A DNA stretch of 64,000 nt, from NCBI GenBank assembly GCA_002317135.1, contig DCIX01000041.1, forward strand, positions 22,384 through 86,383, given 5' to 3'. This DNA is from Bacteroidales bacterium UBA1715. GTDB taxonomy: Bacteria; Bacteroidota; Bacteroidia; Bacteroidales; UBA1715. The notes under the pieces are model-generated. The model ran no database searches. It saw only the letters and a list, made by a program, of their open reading frames with translations, and was not told where the DNA came from. Positions 8,271 through 16,124 of the stretch are shown in pieces. Position 1 is the stretch's first letter. Every line of letters begins with the position of its first letter. The position numbers were made by a program, and so were the translations under genes.

Positions 8271-8977
8271 AAAAAAATTTACTAACCATACTATTTATTT
8301 GTTGTTCAATATTCTCCATTGGTCAAAACGACAAAAAAATCTATTTTACCAATGCACCAGAATTAACATTTCAAATTCCTGAAATGACTATTATAAACAA
8401 TAGCGCAGACAAAGGCATACGAACAACATATCTACTCAATATTCCATACACAATACACATTAATTGTGGGAAATATTTTGGTTTCATGCCAAGTTTGAAC
8501 ATAAAAAATATAGGTTTCAAGACAAAAAATGAACAAATAGACTCCATAGAATATGCAAAAGTTAAACGAAGTTTAATTACAGCGGGAGCATCATTAGCCA
8601 TTAAATTCGGATTACTTCAAAAAGGACTTTGGGGATACATAGGAGGAGGAATTGACCTTTCGTTATTGTATCGTCAAAAAAAGTATGAGCCTTCAAAAAA
8701 CAACAAAGTGATAAAAGAAAGTGCTTGGCTCAGCGATGCAACAGAAACCTGGATACCATCATTGTATGTCGGAATCCAATTACCCGAAGGTTTGAACATT
8801 AAATTTGCCTATTACTACCAAGATTTATTAAACAAGCAGTATAATGGAAGTTTAGGAGATTTCACCAACATTACCAAGTCACAATTATTCACAATTTCCG
8901 CCTCTATTGTCATACCAGATTTCAAACTATCCGACATAGAACGAAACCACAATCACACACAAACAACCGAGTTATAA
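8267..8977 (+). CDS. Outer-membrane beta-barrel-like protein
   Basis: 236 residues from ATG 8267, chosen because it gives a signal peptide (MKKNLLTILFICCSIFSIGQ) and a 4-base ATGA overlap with the previous stop; the longer frame back to 8054 overlaps the phosphatase-like gene and is not needed. After the signal the sequence alternates hydrophobic and polar residues with Gly and aromatic residues, for example IPYTIHINCGKYFGFMPSLNI, LWGYIGGGIDLSLLYR and LNIKFAYYYQDL, as in small eight- to ten-stranded outer-membrane barrels. Function unknown; co-transcription with nadC and the phosphatase-like gene is likely. Confidence 0.7.
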   Translation: MKKNLLTILFICCSIFSIGQNDKKIYFTNAPELTFQIPEMTIINNSADKGIRTTYLLNIPYTIHINCGKYFGFMPSLNIKNIGFKTKNEQIDSIEYAKVKRSLITAGASLAIKFGLLQKGLWGYIGGGIDLSLLYRQKKYEPSKNNKVIKESAWLSDATETWIPSLYVGIQLPEGLNIKFAYYYQDLLNKQYNGSLGDFTNITKSQLFTISASIVIPDFKLSDIERNHNHTQTTEL

Positions 8978-9041
8978 AATTTTATACAAAATTCTATCTC
9001 TTGGTCAATTATTTTACTACCTTCGGTGAAATTTTTGACCT

Positions 9042-11162
9042 ATGAATTTCAAGAAAATAATACCTTTTGCTATACTCGGCTTATCGGGACTTTTTTTAGG
9101 AGCCTGTCTTGTTCACGAACACAATGAGCCAAAAGAAAAATTGATTGTTCGTTCTACATACGAATTGCTTCAATCGTTCCATTATAGCCCACAAGCGTTG
9201 GATGACAACTACTCTCAACGCATATTTGATTTATATATTAAGTCATTGGATTACAATAAAATGTATTTCACAAAAGACCAAATCGATATGCTTTCGAGCT
9301 ATAAGACAAAGATTGACGACGAGATTCGAGCCTCTTCGTTGGACTTTTTCAATTTATCGATAGAATTAATCGAAAAACAACTCCAACGAATTCAACAATT
9401 ATATCCTGTTTTTCTTGAAAAACCATTTGACTACACGCAATCAGAAACAATAAATCTTAACAGCGAGAAAAAAGATTATTGCAAAAATCAAGAAGAATTA
9501 GAAGATTATTGGCGTAGATATATAAAATATCAAGTGCTTTCTGAAATAATTGACATAGAAAACGAGCAAAAGAAAAAAGCTGAAAAATCTGATACTGTTA
9601 CAATTAAAACAGCAGAAGAAATCGAGAAAATTGCTCGAGAAAACATCTTAAAACGCTACGATACTCGTTTTAAACGCATCAACAAAATTTCGAGAAACGA
9701 CAGATTTTCTTCGTTTGTAAATGCTGCAGCTGGAGCATTCGATCCACACACAAACTACTTCCCTCCTACAGAAAAAGAAGATTTCGACATTTCTATGTCT
9801 GGTAAATTGGAAGGTATTGGTGCAACTCTTTCAGAGAAAGATGGTTACATAAAAGTCGTTGAAATTATGCCTGGTAGCCCTTCTTGGAAACAAGGCGAAC
9901 TAAAAGCCGAAGACATCATCTTAAAAGTTGCCCAAGGAGACAAAGAACCTGTAGAAATCATAGATATGCGATTAGACGAGGCCGTTCGTCTTATCCGTGG
10001 TCCGAAAGGAACAAAAGTCGTTCTTACTGTTAAGAAAATTGATGGTTCCATTGTCACAATCCCTATCATTCGCGATGTAATCGTATTGGAAGAAAAATAT
10101 GCTAAGTCAACCGTTATTACAACAAAAGATAAAAAAGCATACAAAATCGGCTACATCTATCTACCTCAATTCTATACTGATATGAACGATAGCCGTGGAA
10201 GACGTTGTTCAAAAGATATTGCCAACGAAGTAACAAAACTAAAAGAAGCCAATGTTGACGGTATCATTATTGACCTTAGAAATAATGGTGGTGGCTCCCT
10301 TAACGATGTAGTAGAAATTGGCGGTCTTTTTATAGACAAAGGTCCTATCGTCCAAGTAAAATCTATGAGAGAACCTGCACGTGCCTATAACGACACAGAC
10401 GGCAAAACTTTGTACGACGGTCCTTTAGCTATTATGGTAAACACATTTAGTGCTTCTGCATCGGAAATTCTTGCCGCAGCAATGCAAGACTACAAGCGTG
10501 CTATTATTATCGGTACTGAATCTACATACGGAAAAGGAACCGTACAACGCATTGTGGACATTGATAGAATGGTTTCTAACGAATATCGTTCACAAATGCC
10601 ATTAGGAGCAGTTAAAATCACCATCCAAAAATTCTATAGAATCAATGGTGGCACAACCCAATTCCAAGGTGTAAAACCAGACATTATTTTGCCTGACCTA
10701 TACGATAAACTTGACATTGGAGAGAAAGAGCTTGACTACCCTCTTCCTTGGTCAGAAATAAAAGCTGCTCCATATCAAACTTGGAACGCACAACCAAACT
10801 ACAAAGAATTAGCGAAGATGAGTGCTGCCCGCACAAAAAAAGACTCTTCGTTCATTTTAATAAAAGAAGCTGCACAATGGTTGTACGACACGAAAAACGA
10901 GACATCTGTTTCTTTGGAAATCAATCAATTTAGAAAGAAAGACGAAACAGACCAACAATTATCAAAGAAGTACAAAAATGCAGGAACGAAAGATGTTCCA
11001 TTCGAGATTGTAGGTCTACAAACTACAAGCAAGGAAAATGCGACACTTGATTCGGTAGCAAACAAACGAGCCGAAGACTGGTATAAAACAATCAAGCAAG
11101 ATGTTACGCTTTACGAATCGTATCAAATCCTTTCCGACTACATTCGAATGCAAAAAAAATAG
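9042..11162 (+). CDS. prc: Tail-specific (carboxy-terminal) protease, S41 family
   Basis: 706 residues; lipoprotein-type signal (LSGLFLGAC, Cys22). Order: an N-terminal helical domain, a PDZ domain at about residues 245-335 (GIGATLSEKDGYIKVVEI, LIRGPKGTKVVLTV), the S41 peptidase core, then the C-terminal domain found in Prc of Gram-negative bacteria. Catalytic dyad: Ser472 in SASASEI and Lys498 in YGKGTVQ, one residue more apart than in E. coli Prc. Prc enzymes trim or degrade periplasmic proteins from their C-termini and control murein hydrolases. Its stop is 3 bases before the rhodanese gene, so the two form an operon. Confidence 0.93.
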   Translation: MNFKKIIPFAILGLSGLFLGACLVHEHNEPKEKLIVRSTYELLQSFHYSPQALDDNYSQRIFDLYIKSLDYNKMYFTKDQIDMLSSYKTKIDDEIRASSLDFFNLSIELIEKQLQRIQQLYPVFLEKPFDYTQSETINLNSEKKDYCKNQEELEDYWRRYIKYQVLSEIIDIENEQKKKAEKSDTVTIKTAEEIEKIARENILKRYDTRFKRINKISRNDRFSSFVNAAAGAFDPHTNYFPPTEKEDFDISMSGKLEGIGATLSEKDGYIKVVEIMPGSPSWKQGELKAEDIILKVAQGDKEPVEIIDMRLDEAVRLIRGPKGTKVVLTVKKIDGSIVTIPIIRDVIVLEEKYAKSTVITTKDKKAYKIGYIYLPQFYTDMNDSRGRRCSKDIANEVTKLKEANVDGIIIDLRNNGGGSLNDVVEIGGLFIDKGPIVQVKSMREPARAYNDTDGKTLYDGPLAIMVNTFSASASEILAAAMQDYKRAIIIGTESTYGKGTVQRIVDIDRMVSNEYRSQMPLGAVKITIQKFYRINGGTTQFQGVKPDIILPDLYDKLDIGEKELDYPLPWSEIKAAPYQTWNAQPNYKELAKMSAARTKKDSSFILIKEAAQWLYDTKNETSVSLEINQFRKKDETDQQLSKKYKNAGTKDVPFEIVGLQTTSKENATLDSVANKRAEDWYKTIKQDVTLYESYQILSDYIRMQKK

Positions 11163-11165
11163 ATT

Positions 11166-11549
11166 ATGAAAAACATTATTGCAATAATAGCATGTTTAGT
11201 AGGTTTTATTGGTTGTAATGCCCAAACAAAATTCCAAAGCATGAACACAGACGAATTCGAAAAAATCATTACCAAGGCTAATGTGATTTGCTTGGATGTA
11301 CGTACAAAGCCCGAATATGAAGAAGGTCATATTGCAAACAGTACACTAATCGACATTAGAAATCCTGAATTTGAACAATTAGCCTTACAAACATTACCGA
11401 AAGATAAAACTATAGCCGTTTATTGTAGAAGTGGCAAGCGTAGCAAAGTTGCCGCAGATATACTTTCAAAAAACGGCTATACAGTTGTTGAACTAAACAC
11501 GGGAATTATAGGTTGGACGCAATCAGGGAAGCCTCTTACCAAAGAATAA
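11166..11549 (+). CDS. Periplasmic rhodanese-like lipoprotein
   Basis: 127 residues. The N-terminus is a lipoprotein signal (ACLVGFIGC, Cys17), then one rhodanese domain: VICLDVRTKPEYEEGHI, the active-site loop YCRSGKRSK with Cys87, and GYTVVELNTGIIGW. The catalytic Cys and the six-residue loop are intact, so sulfur transfer is possible. Single-domain exported rhodaneses of this size are common in Bacteroidota; the substrate is unknown. It lies 3 bases after the tail-specific protease gene. Confidence 0.88.
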   Translation: MKNIIAIIACLVGFIGCNAQTKFQSMNTDEFEKIITKANVICLDVRTKPEYEEGHIANSTLIDIRNPEFEQLALQTLPKDKTIAVYCRSGKRSKVAADILSKNGYTVVELNTGIIGWTQSGKPLTKE

Positions 11550-11674
11550 CACATAGATTTTTCCCTGCCATTTTAGGACAAAAAAGTACGATTACAAGGA
11601 AAACGCCATAATTTTTCTTGCAAACATTATATTATTACAAAAATTTTATCATTTTTGCCCTAAATACAAATACA

Positions 11675-13060
11675 ATGAGTCTTATTAAATCTATTTCTGG
11701 TATACGAGGAACTATTGGTGGTACACCAAATGACAACCTCACTCCTGTCGACATAGTTGCGTTTGCATCGGCATACGGAACTTGGGTTAAAGAAAACATT
11801 TCTTCTAAAAATGGTTCAAACAAGATTGTTGTCGGTCGCGATGCACGACTTTCGGGAGATATGGTAAGCAGTTTAGTAATGCAAACATTGGTAGCATTAG
11901 GATTCAAGGTTGTAAACATTGGCCTTGCCACTACTCCAACTACAGAAATAGCTGTAACAGAAGAGCACGCTGATGGTGGCGTAATCATTACCGCAAGTCA
12001 TAATCCAAAACAATGGAACGCTCTCAAACTATTGAATAACCAAGGCGAATTTCTAAATGATGCACAAGGAAAAGAAATCTTAGCACTTGCTGCAAAAAAC
12101 GAATTCACCTATTCCGACATTGACTCAATTGGTTCAATTGAAACAACTGACAAATACAATACTGTACATATAAATAAAGTGCTTGCCCTACCACTTGTAG
12201 ATGTAGAAGCAATCAAAAAAGCAAATTTCACTATTGCTGTTGATTGCGTAAACTCTGTTGGTGGTGTAATTCTTCCTGATTTACTACAAGCATTAGGCGT
12301 AAAAAATAGCATTATATTGAATGGTGAACCAACAGGTAAGTTTGCCCATACGCCAGAACCAATTCCAGAAAATTTGGTAGAAACAGCTGCTGCAGTACAA
12401 CAAAACAAAGCTGATGTTTGTTTCGTTGTTGATCCAGATGTTGACCGTTTAGCAATCATTAATGAAGACGGAACAATGTTTGGCGAAGAATATACATTGG
12501 TGTCGGTTGCCGACTATGTTCTTCAACATACACCAGGAAATACTGTAAGCAACCTATCTTCTACGCGTGCACTTGCCGATGTTACCGCAAAATACGGTAA
12601 AACATATAATGCGGCAGCTGTTGGTGAAGTGAATGTTGTAACGAAAATGAAAGACACCAATGCTGTAATTGGCGGTGAAGGGAACGGTGGTGTAATATAT
12701 CCAGAAATCCACTACGGCCGTGACGCACTTGTTGGTATAGCATTGTTTTTGAGTTTATTGGCAAAATCAGGAAAGAAATGTAGCGAACTACGCAAGACAT
12801 TCCCTGAATATGTTATTTCAAAAAACAAAGTACAACTTACTCCAGAAACAGATGTAGATGCAATTCTAAAAAAAGTTGCTGAAACATATAAAAATGAGAA
12901 AGTTAACACAATCGATGGCGTTAAGATAGATTTTGCAGAAGGTTGGGTACATTTACGCAAGTCAAATACAGAACCTATCATCCGTATTTATGCAGAAAGT
13001 TCCACTTTGGAAAAGGCAAATGAGTTTGCAAAACAAATAATGGAGCAAATTACAAGATAA
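11675..13060 (+). CDS. glmM: Phosphoglucosamine mutase / phosphomannomutase
   Basis: 461 residues from ATG 11675 (MSLIKSISGIRGTIGG). A longer frame from 11618 exists, but its first 19 codons cover a promoter-like ATTTTTG region and have no family similarity. Alpha-D-phosphohexomutase motifs: phosphoserine loop TASHNPKQWNALK, metal loop DPDVDRLAI, sugar-binding GEGNGGVIYP and phosphate-binding loop RKSNTEPIIRIYAES. In Bacteroidota this type is usually GlmM, making glucosamine-1-phosphate for UDP-GlcNAc, peptidoglycan and LPS; a phosphomannomutase activity cannot be excluded. Monocistronic or first in a run with the acidic protein and YebC. Confidence 0.9.
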   Translation: MSLIKSISGIRGTIGGTPNDNLTPVDIVAFASAYGTWVKENISSKNGSNKIVVGRDARLSGDMVSSLVMQTLVALGFKVVNIGLATTPTTEIAVTEEHADGGVIITASHNPKQWNALKLLNNQGEFLNDAQGKEILALAAKNEFTYSDIDSIGSIETTDKYNTVHINKVLALPLVDVEAIKKANFTIAVDCVNSVGGVILPDLLQALGVKNSIILNGEPTGKFAHTPEPIPENLVETAAAVQQNKADVCFVVDPDVDRLAIINEDGTMFGEEYTLVSVADYVLQHTPGNTVSNLSSTRALADVTAKYGKTYNAAAVGEVNVVTKMKDTNAVIGGEGNGGVIYPEIHYGRDALVGIALFLSLLAKSGKKCSELRKTFPEYVISKNKVQLTPETDVDAILKKVAETYKNEKVNTIDGVKIDFAEGWVHLRKSNTEPIIRIYAESSTLEKANEFAKQIMEQITR

Positions 13061-13129
13061 AATTGCATCAAACATTTGTTTTTTAAGACTATTTTATATT
13101 TTTGAGCACAATTTGAAATATATACTATT

Positions 13130-13609
13130 ATGCAATCGAAACCTTCTAAATCTAAACCTCGCGTTATAAAGGATTTCTTAAAATTAGATGAAGAACTTCA
13201 GTTACAAGTTTTGGCATTCTATAATCTTGCCGATGTAGAAGAACTTGCTAAAAAACTACAATCGTACACCGAAGAAGCCGAAGAACTTCAAAAGAAAGTG
13301 CAATCATATACAGACCCAAAGACTGGTCAAGAACGATTCGCATTGCCTTACGAAACCGAAGACAGATTCTATATGGTACGCGTTGATGACTTTATCAACA
13401 CCCAAGTTGACGGAGGTTCAGAAAACGATGACGATGACGATTTGTTAAAGAACATCGAAGAAGTAAAAGTTGAAAAAGAAGACCAAGATTCATCTGACGA
13501 CGAAGACGAAGAAAAATACGATAGACCTGAAGATATTCTTGATGAAGACGACGAGGAAGATGATGATGTAGCTTCTGACGACGAAGAAGATGATGATGAT
13601 AACGAATAA
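13130..13609 (+). CDS. Small protein with extremely acidic C-terminal tail
   Basis: 159 residues. The N-terminal part (about 1-85) contains KDFLKLDEELQLQVLAFY, a short heptad-like helix (EELAKKLQSYTEEAEELQKK) and the conserved-looking FALPYETEDRFYMVRV; the remainder is almost all Asp, Glu and Ser. A similar family in Bacteroidota has a KLD start, an ALPFET..YYLVRM core and an Asp-rich end; no function is known to me. Compared with that core the coiled segment here contains a duplicated QSYTEEAEELQKKVQSYT unit. It precedes yebC by 19 bases and is probably co-transcribed with it. Confidence 0.75.
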   Translation: MQSKPSKSKPRVIKDFLKLDEELQLQVLAFYNLADVEELAKKLQSYTEEAEELQKKVQSYTDPKTGQERFALPYETEDRFYMVRVDDFINTQVDGGSENDDDDDLLKNIEEVKVEKEDQDSSDDEDEEKYDRPEDILDEDDEEDDDVASDDEEDDDDNE

Positions 13610-13628
13610 TTAATTAGATAAATTTACT

Positions 13629-14339
13629 ATGGGAAGAGCTTTTGAATACAGACGAGCAGCTAAAGAAAAAAGATGGGGAACAATGTCGCGTGTATTTCCA
13701 CGTTTGGCAAAGAGTATTACTATTGCAGCAAAAGAAGGTGGTGCAGACCCTGCAATGAACCCTAAACTTCGTACAGCAATTATGTCTGCCAAGGCTCAAA
13801 ATATGCCAAAAGCAAACATTGATGCAGCTATCAAGCGTGCAACGAGCAAAGATGTTGAAAATTTCGCAGAAATCGTATACGAAGGTAAAGGTCCTCACGG
13901 TGTACTTGTAGTGGTTGAATGTGCAACAGATAACAACACAAGAACTGTTGCCAACGTAAAATCATACTTCAACAAAGCTGGTGGTTCTCTTGCTCCTTCA
14001 GGATCTTTTGAATATATGTTTTCTCGTAAAGCAGTATTCCAAATCAAAAAGACAGAAAACATCAACATCGAAGAATTGGAATTCAACCTAATTGATGCAG
14101 GTTTGGAATCAATCGAAACAGAAGAAGATATGTACGTAATCTACGCTGATTTCAAAGATTTCGGTAATCTTGCCAAAGCTTTGGAAGATAGTGGCGTAGA
14201 ATTGCTAAAAGCAGAATTGCAACGCATTCCTAACGATGTACAAGAATTCACAGAAGAACAACTTGCCGACATCGACAAACTTATCGACAAATTGGAAGAA
14301 GACGACGATGTTCAAGCAGTTTTCACTAATATTGCCTAA
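13629..14339 (+). CDS. yebC: YebC/PmpR family regulator or translation factor
   Basis: 236 residues, full length. Hallmarks are [23 protein letters not shown]-type [51 protein letters not shown] and the [14 protein letters not shown] segment. The family has been described as DNA-binding regulators and, more recently, as ribosome-associated factors easing translation of proline stretches (TACO1 relatives). The C-terminus ends in an acidic helix. Transcription probably ends at the strong hairpin at 14362-14396. Confidence 0.93.
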   Translation: MGRAFEYRRAAKEKRWGTMSRVFPRLAKSITIAAKEGGADPAMNPKLRTAIMSAKAQNMPKANIDAAIKRATSKDVENFAEIVYEGKGPHGVLVVVECATDNNTRTVANVKSYFNKAGGSLAPSGSFEYMFSRKAVFQIKKTENINIEELEFNLIDAGLESIETEEDMYVIYADFKDFGNLAKALEDSGVELLKAELQRIPNDVQEFTEEQLADIDKLIDKLEEDDDVQAVFTNIA

Positions 14340-14361
14340 GCAATTAAAAACATATAGCTAT

Positions 14362-14397
14362 AAAAAATCCCGATGAGAATCTCATCGGGATTTTTTG
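14362..14397 (+). terminator. Rho-independent terminator after yebC
   Basis: Stem AAAAAATCCCGATGAG/CTCATCGGGATTTTTT with a 3-base AAT loop, followed by T-rich sequence. It is symmetric and may also serve the convergent AAA/DUF4143 gene. Confidence 0.9.
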
Positions 14398-14436
14398 TTT
14401 TGTTACATTCATATTGATATGTAATAAATCATTGTT

Positions 14437-15621
14437 TTACCATGCCATTGCAAGTAACCACAATGGAATAATTTTATCCGATCCAAAATCAATAGTATCA
14501 CGGATTACATAATCAGCATGTTTCATCTTCTTTTCCGCCCCCCCAACCTCTATTGTAATATTCTTCGAACTAAAACGCCGTGAGGCAACAAAATCGGCAT
14601 CTCTTTCATTTCTTGAAGCACAGACATCATATCCCATTTCCAACAAACATCTGGATACAAAAGCCTCTCGTTTGGTTCCTACTAAGCCTCTCAAAACCGA
14701 ATACAAACAAGCATCCGCAAAGAATATTTTCGCTCCAGCAGACTTTGCTTTCGTATCTTTTTCATAGCGAACAATTTGTATTACTCCCAATGCTTCCATT
14801 ACCTCAAGCAATTGATATAATTTATCAGCACCAATAGCCCAATCCGCACACAAAGATCGCACTTGTATTCTTGGTATTGCAGACTGGGCAAGAGTACCAA
14901 CTACTGCATTCATCACACGTAAATTATCATCTGTAATATGAGGTACAAAGTAAGTAACATCGGTATTCATTGTTTTTTCCAATATGGCAAGCGAACGTTC
15001 CTCGTAATTCCCTTCTACATAAAATGGTCGCGTTCCATATTCTTTATACCTTTCAAATAAAGATAACACCTCACCGGTAGGCTGAACAGGCAAAAAAGTT
15101 GGATTCTCAAAAGGTTGCGATATTGAATATTTTTCTCCTGTCTCTAAATACAAGAATTCTCTAAAAGACATCTGAGGCATTTTAATAAAGACATATCTTC
15201 TTGACAAATCAGCAACGCCATTACGTAGGATTAAAGAAGAAGAATCACTTACCCAAATCGTTTTATCTGGAAAATCATCATACAAGGCTTTTAAACAATT
15301 ACTCCAATTGCGAGCATAATGAACTTCATCAACCACAATTCCATCATACCCAAGAAAGAAGACATATTTTCCTAATTCATACAGATTTTCGGTAAACAGT
15401 AATGGATTATCAACAGAAAAATAGAGCATACGCTTTCCTGACTTTTGAGCATGATATAATAGAAAAGTAGATTTCCCAACTCCACGCAAACCAGTTAAAA
15501 CCAAATTTTTCGGCAATACATGTTTCTCAGTATATTCCAAAGTAAACAAACGAACCCGTTTAGAAATAGCTTGTAGCTTTCTATCCATTGTTGCCTGTAA
15601 ATCTCTTATTTTTGTTTCCAC
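14437..15621 (-). CDS. Orphan ATP-binding protein, AAA (AAA_14) plus DUF4143
   Basis: 394 residues. Start is GTG 15621 (METKIRD); ATG 15588 (MDRKLQ) is an alternative. The AAA domain has Walker A TGLRGVGKST (about residues 43-52) and Walker B-like YDGIVVDEVHYARNW. The C-terminal half is DUF4143-like, ending in a restriction-endonuclease-fold stretch (RDADFVASRR..ITIEVGG). These proteins are frequent in gut Bacteroidota, often as lone accessory genes, with unknown function. Its promoter (-7 box 15646-15653) is embedded in the 31-bp-phased TTCCTAC repeat array at 15631-15739, suggesting dedicated repression. The neighbours are unrelated. Confidence 0.88.
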   Translation of the reverse strand: METKIRDLQATMDRKLQAISKRVRLFTLEYTEKHVLPKNLVLTGLRGVGKSTFLLYHAQKSGKRMLYFSVDNPLLFTENLYELGKYVFFLGYDGIVVDEVHYARNWSNCLKALYDDFPDKTIWVSDSSSLILRNGVADLSRRYVFIKMPQMSFREFLYLETGEKYSISQPFENPTFLPVQPTGEVLSLFERYKEYGTRPFYVEGNYEERSLAILEKTMNTDVTYFVPHITDDNLRVMNAVVGTLAQSAIPRIQVRSLCADWAIGADKLYQLLEVMEALGVIQIVRYEKDTKAKSAGAKIFFADACLYSVLRGLVGTKREAFVSRCLLEMGYDVCASRNERDADFVASRRFSSKNITIEVGGAEKKMKHADYVIRDTIDFGSDKIIPLWLLAMAW

Positions 15622-15630
15622 AGTATATTA

Positions 15631-15739
15631 TTCCTACAACAAGAACAAAAATATAAAAATATTCCTATTAAATAAACATTATTCTATATTTTATTCCTAC
15701 AACAGGAATAAAATATGAAAAATTTTCCTACGGTAGGAA
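15631..15739. promoter_or_regulatory. Four-unit operator-like repeat array, 31-bp phased
   Basis: Units begin at 15631 (TTCCTACAACAAGAA), 15662 (TTCCTATTAAATAAA, degenerate), 15694 (TTCCTACAACAGGAA) and 15725 (TTCCTACGGTAGGAA, a perfect palindrome). Start-to-start distances are 31, 32 and 31 bp, close to three helical turns, so all units face the same side of the DNA. The -7 box of the AAA/DUF4143 gene lies between units one and two. Likely an operator for autoregulation or silencing; the binding protein is unknown. Confidence 0.6.
15646..15653 (-). promoter_or_regulatory. -7 box (TATTTTTG) for the AAA/DUF4143 gene
   Basis: TATTTTTG on the minus strand, overlapping the last base or so of operator unit one (caaaaata at 15646-15653). 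Confidence 0.5.
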
Positions 15740-16124
15740 TATTTGCAAGATAAAAAAAAGAAAAAAATAATACTCCCATTTTTTCGACTACTGTTGATAC
15801 TAATAAATATATAATACTACCAATTTTTACTTTGTTTTACACAAGATATCGTTTATGCACCTTTATTGTTGTTCAAAAATTAGAGAGTATTATAATTCGA
15901 ACTTACGAACAAATTCAAAATTATAAGTTTTTCAATAAAAACGGAAGCAAATAAAATGGCTTATTTTGTAACATGCCTTCATTCATGACATCTTTTTGAG
16001 AAATCAAAAACTGTTCCCCTACAATCTGCGAATATTTTATGGCAAATTGCGTAATTGAATCAGTGTTTTATAAATAATTCATACTGCAAATATATAAAAG
16101 TACCGATATTTCAAGTAACAGTAT
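15740..16124. other. Non-coding stretch with a possible gene remnant
   Basis: AT-rich, between the operator array and the alpha-2-macroglobulin stop. The one protein-like piece is on the minus strand at 15921-16067: 48 codons open to a TAA, reading for example VGEQFLISQKDVMNEGML and FYLLPFLLKNL, without a start at the left of the frame. It looks like the C-terminal end of a decayed gene; the family was not recognised. Nothing else is seen. Confidence 0.4.

Noticed and set aside
11618..11674. Longer start for glmM
   Set aside because: The 19 extra codons do not resemble the family, and the sequence looks like a promoter region.
15631..15739. CRISPR-like look of the 31-bp repeats
   Set aside because: Only the first 6-15 bases of each unit are shared, the rest is not constant, and there is no cas gene. 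An operator array explains it better.
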